Below are positions 29,262 through 38,010 of a DNA stretch of 64,000 nucleotides, piece by piece. Under the pieces are notes generated by a model, which made no database searches, was not told where the DNA came from, and was given only the letters and a program-made list of their open reading frames with translations. Position numbers and translations under genes: made by a program. Numbering within the stretch: the first letter of the stretch is position 1; each line of letters begins with the position of its first letter. The stretch is from Micromonospora citrea (GTDB lineage Bacteria; Actinomycetota; Actinomycetes; Mycobacteriales; Micromonosporaceae): positions 3,450,501 through 3,514,500 of the forward strand of contig NZ_FMHZ01000002.1 of NCBI RefSeq assembly GCF_900090315.1, written 5' to 3'.

Positions 29262-29942
29262 ATGACGGACGCCTCGGTCGGAGACCGCGCCCCCGGCCCG
29301 GCCGCTCCCGACGCCCGGTCGGCCGGTTCCGCGGCACCTGTCAGGATCCTGCTGGCCGAGGACCAGGGGATGATGCGCGGAGCGCTCGCCCTGCTGCTGG
29401 ACCTCGAGGACGACATGGAGGTCGTCGCCCAGGTGGCCGAGGGCGACAGGATCGTGCCGGTCGCGCTGGACGTCCGGCCCGATGTCGCGGTCCTGGACAT
29501 CGAGCTGCCCGGCCGCACCGGGCTGGACGCCGCCGCCGAGCTGCGCACCCGACTGCCCGACTGCCGGGTGCTCATCGTCACCACGTTCAGCCGGCCGGGC
29601 TATCTGCGCCGGGCGATGGAGGTCGGGGCGCGGGGATTCCTGTCGAAGGACGGCCCGGTCGACCAGCTGGCGGCGTCGATCCGGCGGGTGCTCGGCGGCG
29701 AGTCGGTGATCGACCCCGCGTTGGCGGCTGCCGCGCTGAGCGCCGGGCCGAGCCCTCTGACGGCCCGGGAGCGGGAGGTGCTGGCGGCGGGGCAGGGCGG
29801 CGCGACGGTGGCGGACATCGCGGCGAAGCTGTGGTTGTCGGAGAGCACCGTCCGCAACTACCTGTCGTCGGCCATCGGCAAGACCGGAGCCCGCAACCGT
29901 ACGGAGGCGGCCCGGGTCGCCGACGAACGCGGCTGGCTCTGA
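29262..29942 (+). CDS. NarL/DesR-type response regulator
   Basis: 226 residues. A 25-residue disordered start, a receiver domain with phospho-acceptor Asp79 (VAVLDIELPG), conserved acidic pair in LLAEDQ (31-36) and Lys in FLSKDGP, then a LuxR-type helix-turn-helix (LTAREREVLAAGQGGATVAD near 170-190). ATG 29262 is seven bases after TACCGT, consistent with a leaderless message. Followed by an ABC exporter and a DesK-like kinase, which together resemble the LnrK/LnrJ-LnrLMN lipopeptide-resistance layout of Bacillus. Confidence 0.9.
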   Translation: MTDASVGDRAPGPAAPDARSAGSAAPVRILLAEDQGMMRGALALLLDLEDDMEVVAQVAEGDRIVPVALDVRPDVAVLDIELPGRTGLDAAAELRTRLPDCRVLIVTTFSRPGYLRRAMEVGARGFLSKDGPVDQLAASIRRVLGGESVIDPALAAAALSAGPSPLTAREREVLAAGQGGATVADIAAKLWLSESTVRNYLSSAIGKTGARNRTEAARVADERGWL

Positions 29943-29960
29943 CCCGCGCCCTCCGGCGGT

Positions 29961-30025
29961 GACATTTGTCCTGCCGGGGTCCGGATATTTTCGTCTACAA
30001 GGCACCTGACCTGCACTCGTAGCGT
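29961..30025 (+). promoter_or_regulatory. promoter and candidate operator of the ABC exporter
   Basis: GACA-TT-TGTC (29961-29970) is an inverted repeat of the sort used by DesR/LnrK-type regulators, and TAGCGT (30020-30025) sits seven bases before the ABC start. This suggests a leaderless exporter message activated by the preceding response regulator. Confidence 0.5.
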
Positions 30026-30032
30026 TTCTGGC

Positions 30033-30971
30033 ATGACGGAGACACGTGGTGCGGGACCGGCGGTGGCCTTTGCCGGCGTGGTCCGCACGTTCGGAGACGT
30101 ACGGGCGGTCGCCGGGCTCGACCTCACGATCGGGCGGGGCGAACGGGTCGCGCTGCTGGGCCGCAACGGCGCGGGCAAGTCGACCTCGATCAGCCTGCTG
30201 CTGGGCCTGGACGAGCCGACCGCCGGCCAGGTACGCCTGTTCGGGGCGGCCCCGCAGCGGGCGGTGCGCGCCGGGCGGGTCGGCGCGATGCTCCAGGACG
30301 CCAAGCCCGTTCCCCGGGTCACGGTGCGCGAACTGGTGACCTTCGTGGCCAGCACCTATCCGAAGCCCATGCCGGTCGACGAGGCCCTGGCCCTGGCCGG
30401 GCTCGGCGAACTCGCCGGTCGGCGGGTGGACCGGCTCTCCGGCGGTCAGGCGCAGCGGGTCAACTTCGCCGTCGCCCTCGTCGGCGACCCGGACCTGCTG
30501 GTCCTCGACGAGCCGACCGCCGCGCTCGACGTGGCGGCCCGCCGCTCGTTCTGGGAGTCGATGCGCGCGTTCACGGGGCGGGGCAAGACCGTCCTCTTCT
30601 CCACCCACTACCTGGAGGAGGCGGACCAGAACGCCGACCGGGTCGTCGTCATCGACCGGGGTCGGGTGGTCGCCGACGGCACGGGCACCGACATCAAGCA
30701 GGCCGTCGGTGCCAGCGTCGTCTCCTTCGACCTCCAGGGCCGCCCGGAGCCCGCCGGACTCGCGTCGTTGCCGGGCGTGCTCTCGGTGGCGGTCGTCGAC
30801 GGCCGGGTACGCCTGCGGACGGCCGACTCCGACGCCACCGTCCACGCCCTGGCCCAGCAGGGACCGGTGCGGGGCCTCGAAGTGACCTCCGCCGGCCTGG
30901 AGGACGCCTTCCTGGCCCTCACCGCTCCCACCGCCGCCCCCTCCGTCCCGACCCAGAAGGCAGGTTCGTGA
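30033..30971 (+). CDS. ABC transporter ATP-binding protein (ABC-2 exporter)
   Basis: 312 residues. Walker A LLGRNGAGKST (about 44-54), Q-loop MLQDAKP, signature LSGGQAQRVNF, Walker B LLVLDEPTAALD and H-loop STHYLEEAD, followed by a C-terminal domain of about 90 residues seen in DrrA/LnrL-like drug-exporter ATPases. Its stop overlaps the permease start (TGATG). It probably exports a lipopeptide, polyene or similar membrane-active compound, by analogy with LnrLMN; the actual substrate is not shown. Confidence 0.92.
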   Translation: MTETRGAGPAVAFAGVVRTFGDVRAVAGLDLTIGRGERVALLGRNGAGKSTSISLLLGLDEPTAGQVRLFGAAPQRAVRAGRVGAMLQDAKPVPRVTVRELVTFVASTYPKPMPVDEALALAGLGELAGRRVDRLSGGQAQRVNFAVALVGDPDLLVLDEPTAALDVAARRSFWESMRAFTGRGKTVLFSTHYLEEADQNADRVVVIDRGRVVADGTGTDIKQAVGASVVSFDLQGRPEPAGLASLPGVLSVAVVDGRVRLRTADSDATVHALAQQGPVRGLEVTSAGLEDAFLALTAPTAAPSVPTQKAGS

Positions 30972-31720
30972 TGTCCGCCCAGATCGCCCCGGTCTACCAG
31001 TACGTCGGGCTGGAACTTCGTCGTACCTTCCGGGACACGGGGTTCGTCGTCTTCGGCATCGGCACGCCCGTGCTGATGTACCTGATGTTCACCAACGTCG
31101 GCGGCGGCGTCGGCGGCGGCTCCTCCGAATGGGCCGTCACGGCGATGGTGGGCCTGGCCGCGTACGGCGCGCTGAGCGCCGGGCTGACCGCCGGTACGGC
31201 GGTCGCCGAGGACAAGGCGGCGGGCTGGCTCCGGCAGCTACGCATCACCCCGCTGACCGCGGCCCAGGCGGTCGCCGGGCGGACCGTCACCGGTTCCCTG
31301 ATGGTCCTGCCGACGGTCCTGGTGGTCCTGCTCACCGGGGCGATCGTCAACGACGTACGCCTCGAGCCCGGTCAGTGGGTGGCGCTGACCCTGCTGCTGT
31401 GGATCGGCTCGCTGCCCTTCACCGTGCTCGGGCTCGCCAACGGCTACGCCCTCTCGACCCAGACCACCAACGTCGTGAACGTGGTGACCAACCTGGTGCT
31501 CGCGTTCGTCGGCGGCCTGTGGTTCCCGGTCGCGGAGTTCCCCGGCTGGCTGGCCGCCGTCGCCCGGTGGACGCCGGCCCACCGCCTGGGCGAGCTGGGC
31601 TGGGCCACCACCCGGGGTGACGTACCGGGCCCCGACACGGTTCTCGTGCTGGTCGCCTGGCTGGTGCTGTTCGGCGCGTACGCCGGCCACGCGTACCGTC
31701 GGGCCAGCCGTAGCGCCTGA
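30971..31720 (+). CDS. ABC-2 type permease
   Basis: 249 residues with six hydrophobic segments (for example GFVVFGIGTPVLMYLMF near 19-36, WVALTLLLWIGSLPF and VLVLVAWLVLFGAYAG) and the C-terminal loop FPGWLAAVARWTPAHRLGEL typical of ABC-2 exporters. GTG 30968 directly precedes ATG 30971; the ATG, overlapping the ATPase stop as TGATG, is preferred. Confidence 0.9.
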   Translation: MSAQIAPVYQYVGLELRRTFRDTGFVVFGIGTPVLMYLMFTNVGGGVGGGSSEWAVTAMVGLAAYGALSAGLTAGTAVAEDKAAGWLRQLRITPLTAAQAVAGRTVTGSLMVLPTVLVVLLTGAIVNDVRLEPGQWVALTLLLWIGSLPFTVLGLANGYALSTQTTNVVNVVTNLVLAFVGGLWFPVAEFPGWLAAVARWTPAHRLGELGWATTRGDVPGPDTVLVLVAWLVLFGAYAGHAYRRASRSA

Positions 31721-31783
31721 CGACGGCACCGGGACGGTCGCCGCGGGACACAACACCACCACAAGGCGGGAGAGATCCGAGAC

Positions 31784-32917
31784 ATGCGGAAGTTCCGGTG
31801 GCCGGGCGCGGACGCGGAAGCCCACGAGCTGCCCGAGCTGACCAGCGGGAAGGCCTTCCTGCCGTGGCTGATGCTGACCGCCGGCGCCGTCGCCGACCTC
31901 GTCCGGGGCGACGTGCCCCTGCCCTGGCTGGCCGGGACCGGCCTGCTGGCCTTCGTGGCGCTCTACGTCGCGGTGACGTTCCGGGCGTTCGACTCCCGCC
32001 GCCGGACGCACCGGACCACGCTGGGCCTGCTCGCCGCCCAGGCCGCCGTCACCTACCCGCTGGCCCTGGGGTACGGCGGCAGCTGGATCCAGCTGTTCCT
32101 GCCGCTGGCGCTGGCCTGCGGCACCGTACTCCGTGGTCAGCACCTCGTCGCGGCGCTGATCGTCCTGGGCGGGTCGGCGGGGGTGATCTCCGGGGAACGG
32201 GACCACGACCCGCTGGCAGCGATGATCAACGGTTACGGGACCTTCATCTCCGGCGTGGTGACGGCGGCGATCCTCGGTCTCGCGGCGACGACGGCGGAAC
32301 TGCGCCGCACCCGGGAGGAGCTCGCCCGGTCGGCGGTCGACCAGGAACGGCTGCGCTTCGCCCGCGACCTGCACGACCTGCTCGGGCACAGCATGTCGGT
32401 AATCGTCGTGAAGGCCGAGGCGGTGCGCCGGCTGGCGGAGCGCGACCCGGCGCGCGCGGCCGCCCAGGCGTCCGACATCGAGACCGTCGGCCGGCAGGCC
32501 CTGACCGAGATCCGGGAGGCCGTCACGGGCTACCGGGAGAGCAGCCTCGCCACCGAACTGGACCGGGCCCGGTCGGCGCTGACCGCGGCGGGAATGTCGG
32601 CGGACGTCCAGCTCTCCGGTCCACCCCTCGATCCGGAGTCCGAGGCGGTGCTCGGCTGGGTGGTGCGGGAGGCGACGACGAACGTCGTCCGGCACAGCGG
32701 TGCCACCCGGGTCGAGATCGTCATGGCGCACACCCCACGGCAGATCCGGCTGGAGATCACCGACAACGGCACCGGTCCGTCGCACTCCCGTCCGCCGGCC
32801 GGCTCCGGGCTCAGGGGCATGTCGGAGCGCCTCGCCGAGGTTGGCAGCACGCTGGTGGCCCAGGCCGGGCCGGAGGGCGGTTTCCGGGTGAGCGCCGAGT
32901 TGCGGAGACCGACGTGA
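31784..32917 (+). CDS. sensor histidine kinase, DesK/HisKA_3 type
   Basis: 377 residues. About five to six membrane helices (25-165) without a large extracytoplasmic loop, then a coiled segment, the HisKA_3 dimerisation helix with phospho-acceptor His197 (RFARDLHDLLGHS), and a HATPase with REATTNVVRHSGA, DNGTG and GSGLRGMSERL. ATG 31784 follows GGCGGGAGAGA. The intramembrane sensor layout matches kinases that sense membrane-active antibiotics or fluidity. The partner is most likely the response regulator at 29262, with the exporter genes between them. Confidence 0.92.
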   Translation: MRKFRWPGADAEAHELPELTSGKAFLPWLMLTAGAVADLVRGDVPLPWLAGTGLLAFVALYVAVTFRAFDSRRRTHRTTLGLLAAQAAVTYPLALGYGGSWIQLFLPLALACGTVLRGQHLVAALIVLGGSAGVISGERDHDPLAAMINGYGTFISGVVTAAILGLAATTAELRRTREELARSAVDQERLRFARDLHDLLGHSMSVIVVKAEAVRRLAERDPARAAAQASDIETVGRQALTEIREAVTGYRESSLATELDRARSALTAAGMSADVQLSGPPLDPESEAVLGWVVREATTNVVRHSGATRVEIVMAHTPRQIRLEITDNGTGPSHSRPPAGSGLRGMSERLAEVGSTLVAQAGPEGGFRVSAELRRPT

Positions 32918-32948
32918 GGTGAGCGCCGAACCGCCGGAACCGACGTGA

Positions 32949-32976
32949 GCCGGGCCCGGCCGGGGCCGGGCCCGGC
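32949..32976. terminator. duplicated palindrome, likely transcription end
   Basis: GCCGGGCCCGGC is perfectly self-complementary and occurs twice, 16 bp apart (32949-32960 and 32965-32976), between the convergent kinase and secreted-protein genes. It can fold into a very GC-rich hairpin. Confidence 0.55.
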
Positions 32977-33057
32977 CGGGGCCGGGCCGGGGTCGCCGCC
33001 GCCCGGACGCACCGATGGTGGCCGGCGGGCCGGCGCCCCGACCGACGGGATCGGCGG

Positions 33058-33555
33058 CTACGCCCGATACCAGCCCCGCCAGGTCCCCCCGTCACGCCAG
33101 GACCACCACCGGCCGCTGTTGTTCACCCACACCTCGATGACCCGGTTCCCGTTCGAGGTGTAGCAGTCGTACGTGTCGTCGGCCCTGCCGTTGTTCGGCA
33201 TCTCGTGCCACCGACCGGCCCCGGGCCACGTGTGCCAGATCGTGCGGTTGTCCGCGATGACCCAGGACTCGTCGTACGTGCCGTTGCTGTTGAAGTCGCA
33301 GGTGAGCTGGTGCGAGTCACACTTGGCCCAGCCCGCGTAGCCGAACGCCCACACGCGACAGGCCGCCGCGCCGACCTCGTCGCCCGAGGCGGAGCCGACC
33401 AGCGTCCGCTGGGCGGTCGCGGGCACCGGCTTCGGGTCGGGGCGGGACGCGGCCCCTGCCGGCGTCGCGGCGACCAGGCACAGGACCAGCCCCGCCACGA
33501 TCGCCGCGAGCCCGGCACGGCCCGACGCCCCCACCCGCATCCGTAGCTTCCTCAT
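33058..33555 (-). CDS. small secreted protein of unknown function
   Basis: 165 residues. A clear Sec signal peptide (basic start, hydrophobic core 15-31, cleavage near AGA-AS at 35-37). The mature part has four cysteines, an Asn/Asp-rich stretch (DFNSNGTYDESW) and repeated Trp-rich beta motifs (IWHTWPGAGRWHEMPN; VWVNNSGRWWSWRDGGTW). It resembles small extracellular beta-sandwich proteins, but I recognise no family. It is transcribed alone, convergent to the kinase gene. Confidence 0.75.
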   Translation of the reverse strand: MRKLRMRVGASGRAGLAAIVAGLVLCLVAATPAGAASRPDPKPVPATAQRTLVGSASGDEVGAAACRVWAFGYAGWAKCDSHQLTCDFNSNGTYDESWVIADNRTIWHTWPGAGRWHEMPNNGRADDTYDCYTSNGNRVIEVWVNNSGRWWSWRDGGTWRGWYRA

Positions 33556-33710
33556 CGAACTCCTCCGATCTGCTGTGTCGGACCGCGGCGTCGTTTCCGC
33601 TGGTCCCTTTTGCGGAGGCTAGAGCGAAGGACGGGGGCGCCGTGACGGTCGTTCGACCCACGACGGGACAGGAGCCGCACCCGCGCGGCCCGGCCGGACC
33701 GGCCGACGCG

Positions 33711-34613
33711 TCAGCTCGCGAGGCCGCCGGGCTGGTCGCCCTTCACGACGGGGGCCCGGACGAGGTTGCCCCACTCGGTCCACGAGCCGTCGTAGTTGCG
33801 CACCTGCGGGTAGCCCAGCAGGTGCCGCAGCACGAACCAGGTGTGGCTCGACCGTTCGCCGATGCGGCAGTAGGCCACGATGTCGTCGTCCGGGGCGAGG
33901 CCGAGCTGGTCGGCGTAGATGGCGCGCAGCTCGTCGGGCGACTTGAACGTGCCGTCGTCGTTCGCGGCGGACTTCCACGGCTTGTTGACCGCGCCCGGGA
34001 TGTGCCCGCCGCGCAGCGCGCCCTCCTGCGGGTAGTCCGGCATGTGCAGCATCTCGCCGGTGTACTCGCCCGGCGATCGGACGTCGACCAGGGGGCGGCC
34101 CGCCGCGACGTGCGCCATCACCTGCTCGCGGTAGGCCCGCAGCGGCGCGTCGTCGCGGCGCGGCACCGGGTAGTCGGCGCGTGGGCGGGACGGCTTGTCC
34201 CGGGTCAGCTCGCTCCCCTCGGCGACCCACTTCTGCCGCCCGCCGTCGAGCAGCCGCACGTCCGGGTGGCCGAACAGCGAGAAGACCCAGAGGGCGTACG
34301 CGGCCCACCAGTTGAAGTTGTCGCCGTAGAAGACGACCGTGTCGTTTCGACCGATGCCCTTGGCGGCGCACAGCTCGGCGAAGCTCGCCGCGTCGAGGTA
34401 GTCCCGGGTCACCTGGTCGTTCAGCTCGGTGTGCCAGTCCACCTTGACGGCGCCCGGGATGTGGCCGGTGTCGTAGAGCAGCACGTCCTCGTCACACTCG
34501 ACGACGACGAGGCCCTCGTCGCCCAGGTGCTCGGCCAGCCACCCGGTGGTGACCAGCCGCTGCGGGTCCGCGTACGACTGGAGTCGGGGATGGGGATCAC
34601 TCGGCACAGACAT
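33711..34613 (-). CDS. sseA: thiosulfate / 3-mercaptopyruvate sulfurtransferase
   Basis: 300 residues with two rhodanese domains. The N-terminal one is non-catalytic ([34 protein letters not shown]); the second carries the active Cys249 in [13 protein letters not shown]. It moves sulfane sulfur to cyanide or a thiol acceptor and may feed Fe-S assembly. ATG 34613 is seven bases after TACCTT on the minus strand, so it is probably leaderless; an in-frame ATG at 34634 is the alternative. In many actinobacteria this gene is next to sufE; here sufE is 7.5 kb away. Confidence 0.9.
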   Translation of the reverse strand: MSVPSDPHPRLQSYADPQRLVTTGWLAEHLGDEGLVVVECDEDVLLYDTGHIPGAVKVDWHTELNDQVTRDYLDAASFAELCAAKGIGRNDTVVFYGDNFNWWAAYALWVFSLFGHPDVRLLDGGRQKWVAEGSELTRDKPSRPRADYPVPRRDDAPLRAYREQVMAHVAAGRPLVDVRSPGEYTGEMLHMPDYPQEGALRGGHIPGAVNKPWKSAANDDGTFKSPDELRAIYADQLGLAPDDDIVAYCRIGERSSHTWFVLRHLLGYPQVRNYDGSWTEWGNLVRAPVVKGDQPGGLAS

Positions 34614-34721
34614 GGTCCCCAAGGTACGCCGCATCTCCTGTAGGCCAACGGAAAACGGGTGCAGCGAACCGGACACGCCACACGTGACACCCGCGAACCC
34701 GCCGACCACCGAGGATCGCCG

Positions 34722-35249
34722 ATGACCGTACGCCAACGGACCGGGCCGCCGCCGACAACCGGGCCAGCCGTGGACTTCACCGACTTCTACCAGGCGCACT
34801 TCCACCGCCTCGCCGTGCAGTTGTACGCGTACCTGGGAGACCACGCGGAGGCGCAGGACCTCACCCAGGAGGCGTTCTGCCGGCTGCTGGAGCGGTGGGA
34901 CCGGATCAGCGCGTACGACGACCCGTCCGCCTGGGTGCGCCGGGTCGCCTGGAACCTCGCCACCAGCCGGCTGCGCCGCGTCCGCACCGCCGTCCGGCAC
35001 CTGGCCCGCCAGCGGGAGGAGCACGCGCCCGGGCCGGAACCGGACCGGGTCGCGCTGAGCCGGGCCCTGGCCACCCTGCCCACCAACCAGCGGCGGGCCG
35101 TCGTGATGCACCACCTGGCGCACCTGAGCGTCGCGGAGATCGCGGCACAGGTGAACGCCCCCGAGGGCACGGTCCGCTCCTGGCTGTCCCGGGGCCGGGC
35201 CGCCCTGGCCACCTACTTCACCGAGCGGCAGGAGGCCCACCGTGCGTGA
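34722..35249 (+). CDS. ECF sigma factor (cassette 3)
   Basis: 175 residues. Sigma2 with [20 protein letters not shown] (about 32-51), a basic linker ([15 protein letters not shown]) and sigma4 [21 protein letters not shown] near 137-157. ATG 34722 is preceded by GAGGA; upstream in-frame starts lack a signal. It diverges in sequence from the other three sigma factors of these cassettes, so recent duplication is unlikely. It overlaps the next gene by eight bases. Confidence 0.9.
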   Translation: MTVRQRTGPPPTTGPAVDFTDFYQAHFHRLAVQLYAYLGDHAEAQDLTQEAFCRLLERWDRISAYDDPSAWVRRVAWNLATSRLRRVRTAVRHLARQREEHAPGPEPDRVALSRALATLPTNQRRAVVMHHLAHLSVAEIAAQVNAPEGTVRSWLSRGRAALATYFTERQEAHRA

Positions 35250-36519
35250 GACCGCGCTGGACGAGATGTTCGCCGAGTTCGAGGCGGACACGATGACCAC
35301 CTTCCGGCCTCCAGGCGTACCGGCCGCCCAGCGCCGCGTCCGCGAACGGCGGCGCCGGCGGGGCCTGCTGGCCGGCGCGATCGCGCTCCTGCTGGCCGGG
35401 CCGGGCGGCGCGTACGCCGTCGCCGGCCGGGGCGGGGAGCCCACCCCGCCCACCCCGCCCACCCCGACGCCCACCGTGTCACCGCCCCCCACCACCACGC
35501 TTCCCGAGCGGAGGGCCGCCCTGCCCGGCGTGCCCGGAAGGCTGGCCGACCTGCACTTCGTCGACGCCCGCAACGGTTGGGCGCTCTTCGACACCTGCGA
35601 GTCGAACGACCCGGGCGCGACCGGCTGCCGGCGGGCCGTCGGACGGACCACCGACGGCGGGGCGACGTGGCGGCAGGCAGCGGCGATCGACGCCCCGACG
35701 GGCGGGGCGCACCTGTTGCCCGTCGACGAGCGGACGCTCACGGTCGCCGTCGACGACTCGTTCCTCGTCACCACCGACGGTGGCGCGACCTGGTCCCGCC
35801 ACCCGGCCAGCTCCCCGCCGCGGGCCGCGCAGGCCGGCGTCGCCACTCGCAGCGGATTCCTCGTCCGCTGCCCGGGATCCAGCGGGCTCGACGACGGCGC
35901 GAGAGGCACGACGTGCCGGCAGGCGGAGCTGGCGAGGATCGGTTCCGGCCCCGTCCGTCCGCAGCCCCCGGTGGCCCTCACGTCGGAGACCCACAGCCAG
36001 CTCGTCGAGGGCGGCGACGGGCGGCTCTGGCTGACCGTGCGCGACGGCGACCGGTTCACCGTCCTGGTGGGCACCAACGGCGCGGCGAACTGGCGGAAGC
36101 TGCCGGCCGTGCCGGGGGCCGCACGGCTCCTGGTCTCCCCGGACGGCAACGACGCCTGGCTGGTCACCGTCGCGGAGGGCGAGTTCGACGCGACGGCCCC
36201 GGGGAAGGTGTGGCAGCGGGTCGAAAACCGTTGGGAACGGCGGCCGGACCTGCCCGACGACACCAACGACGTCGCCGCGGCCAACGGCGGGGTCCTCGCC
36301 GTCACCGGGGCCCACGGCAGCGTCGGGTTCTGGTCCGACGGACGCTACGTCGACCCGCCCGAACTGCACGCCGCGGTGCGCGCCGGAATGACGGCCGGGA
36401 CCGGCGGCAGCCCGTGGGTCGACGTGCTGCGCGACGGCACGGTCGTCGTGGGCATCGGCACCGTCCGGATCGTCGGCGTCGGCTCCGGCACCGTCCGCAC
36501 CTGGACCCGGATCTCCTGA
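35242..36519 (+). CDS. membrane-anchored Asp-box beta-propeller protein (cassette 3)
   Basis: 425 residues. Cytosolic N-terminus with acidic then basic halves (1-40), one helix (about 41-60), a Pro/Thr linker ([12 protein letters not shown] region, 67-85) and an extracytoplasmic propeller with Asp-boxes TTDGGATW (136-143 and 177-184) and WD-like blades. Its cysteines fall in pairs (C119/C129, and two more near 212-228), possibly disulfides outside the cell. GTG 35242 lies inside the sigma gene end. Same architecture as the cassette 1 partner; role as sensor or anti-sigma inferred. Confidence 0.8.
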   Translation: MRETALDEMFAEFEADTMTTFRPPGVPAAQRRVRERRRRRGLLAGAIALLLAGPGGAYAVAGRGGEPTPPTPPTPTPTVSPPPTTTLPERRAALPGVPGRLADLHFVDARNGWALFDTCESNDPGATGCRRAVGRTTDGGATWRQAAAIDAPTGGAHLLPVDERTLTVAVDDSFLVTTDGGATWSRHPASSPPRAAQAGVATRSGFLVRCPGSSGLDDGARGTTCRQAELARIGSGPVRPQPPVALTSETHSQLVEGGDGRLWLTVRDGDRFTVLVGTNGAANWRKLPAVPGAARLLVSPDGNDAWLVTVAEGEFDATAPGKVWQRVENRWERRPDLPDDTNDVAAANGGVLAVTGAHGSVGFWSDGRYVDPPELHAAVRAGMTAGTGGSPWVDVLRDGTVVVGIGTVRIVGVGSGTVRTWTRIS

Positions 36520-36522
36520 CGC

Positions 36523-36557
36523 GCGGCGGGTCCCGCCGCCACGGTGGGACCCGCCGC
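36523..36557 (+). terminator. terminator after cassette 3
   Basis: 12-bp perfect stem GCGGCGGGTCCC / GGGACCCGCCGC with an 11-base loop immediately after the stop. Confidence 0.8.
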
Positions 36558-36632
36558 CGCGTCCGGGCCTGCCAGGCACGGCGGGAGCGGCCGTCCCCCG
36601 GGCGCGGTGGGGGCCCCGCCGTCCGGACCCGG

Positions 36633-37079
36633 TCAGGCGCGACGGTGGGCGATCCGGCCCGCCACCACGGTCACCAGGCAGGCGCCCTCGGCGTCGAACA
36701 CGGCCAGGTCGGCGCGACCGCCGGGCAGCAGCTCGGATGCCACGGCCGCCGGCAGCACCCGCAGGTCGCCCCGGTCCACGGCCGCCCGCAGCGCCGGGTC
36801 GGCGACGTGCTCGGCGAGCACCCCCGTGGCCCCTTGACGCAGCAGCGCGTGCACCCGCTCGCGGGGAGAGTCGGCGGCCGGCAGCGGACCGTCGTGCACC
36901 AGCCCCGGCCCGAGCGTGCCCGGCCAGCGGCGGACCCGGGCTCCCGCGTACGCCTCGATCAGCTCGGGCAGCGGGCCGACCGCGAGGATCCGGTCGGCCC
37001 GGACCGCGACGGCGGCCCCGGCCGTCGGCGGGGCGTCGGGGCCGGTCCGCAGCAGCGGCGCGGTGTGCAGGGTGAGCAC
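36633..37079 (-). CDS. imidazolonepropionase-like domain protein without the catalytic barrel
   Basis: 148 residues. It begins like an amidohydrolase composite domain (LTLHTAPLLRTGPD, AVAVRADRILAVGPLPEL, TLGPGLVHDG) and ends like the second half of that beta-sandwich (LLPGGRADLAVFDAEG, VVAGRIAHR), but the TIM barrel with metal ligands that should lie between is replaced by about 50 residues. It is therefore unlikely to hydrolyse anything by the usual mechanism. It follows the SGNH hydrolase by three bases, so the pair is an operon. It could be a remodelled binding domain or a decaying gene. Confidence 0.7.
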   Translation of the reverse strand: MLTLHTAPLLRTGPDAPPTAGAAVAVRADRILAVGPLPELIEAYAGARVRRWPGTLGPGLVHDGPLPAADSPRERVHALLRQGATGVLAEHVADPALRAAVDRGDLRVLPAAVASELLPGGRADLAVFDAEGACLVTVVAGRIAHRRA

Positions 37080-37082
37080 GAC

Positions 37083-37850
37083 TCAGTCACCGACCGGGCC
37101 GAGCACCGGGCGTTTCGGGGTGACCGTGTCGCCGGAGGAGCGGCCGGTGAGCCGGCGCTTGATCCACGGTGCCAGGTGCTGCCCGGCCCACCGCAGGTCG
37201 GCGGCGCGGGCGGCCAGCCACGGTGTCGGCGCCGGGCGCGGCGGCACCATCAGCCACTCCTCGTCGCAGCCGACGCCGAGCGCGTTGAGCACCTGCGCGG
37301 CCACCCGCCGGTGCCCGGCCTCCGACAGGTGCAGCCGGTCGGTGCTCCACAGCATCGGGTTCAGGTACGTGTCGTCGGCGTACAGGTCGACCAGGATCGC
37401 GCCGTGCCGCTCGGCGGTCTCGCCGACGGCCCGGTTGAGCAACTGGACCCGGGGCGCGACGAGCCGCTGGCCGGGCAGCCGGGCCATCACGTCGGCGAAC
37501 CGGAACAGCACCACGTCGGCGCCGCCGGAGCGCAGGTCCCGCACCACGTCGTCGAAGCGGGCGACCAGGGCGTGCGGGTCGAAGGTACGGCGCAGCACGT
37601 CGTTGCCGCCGGCGGCGAAGCTGATCAGGTCGGGCTTCATCTCCAGCGCCGCCGGCACCTGCTCGGCCACCACGTTCGGAAAGAGCCGGCCCCGGATGGC
37701 CAGGTTCGCGTACCGGAAGTCGGGGCCGGCCTCGGCGGCGAGCCGGGTGGCGACGAGATCCGCCCAACCCCGGTAGGTGCCGTCCGGGTAGGCGTCGTCC
37801 ATGCCCTCGGTGAAGCTGTCTCCCACCGCCACGAAACTGCGCCAGCGCAC
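37083..37850 (-). CDS. SGNH/GDSL hydrolase
   Basis: 255 residues, cytosolic by lack of a signal peptide. Block I GDSFTEG (nucleophile Ser12), the block II glycine near NLAIRGR, block III GGNDVLRR, and block V DRLHLSEAGH (catalytic Asp/His). It is an esterase or acyl-hydrolase of the SGNH family; the lid and the substrate are unspecified. It is upstream partner of the small imidazolonepropionase-like gene. Confidence 0.92.
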   Translation of the reverse strand: MRWRSFVAVGDSFTEGMDDAYPDGTYRGWADLVATRLAAEAGPDFRYANLAIRGRLFPNVVAEQVPAALEMKPDLISFAAGGNDVLRRTFDPHALVARFDDVVRDLRSGGADVVLFRFADVMARLPGQRLVAPRVQLLNRAVGETAERHGAILVDLYADDTYLNPMLWSTDRLHLSEAGHRRVAAQVLNALGVGCDEEWLMVPPRPAPTPWLAARAADLRWAGQHLAPWIKRRLTGRSSGDTVTPKRPVLGPVGD

Positions 37851-38010
37851 GCGCGCCTCCCTCTGCCGTCCCGGTCGACCGTCGGCCAGTCTGTCACCGG
37901 GGCCGCCGGCCCGTCACCGCTCCGGCGGGCCGACGTGGCGGAGGTCCCACCGGACACGCCGGAGCCGTCGCGCCCCGTGTCGCGACGGCCCCGGACGAGC
38001 GGTGGGCGGC

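Noticed and set aside
32949..32990. GC-rich palindromes as a replication origin
   Set aside because: No AT-rich element or DnaA boxes; position between convergent genes fits a terminator.
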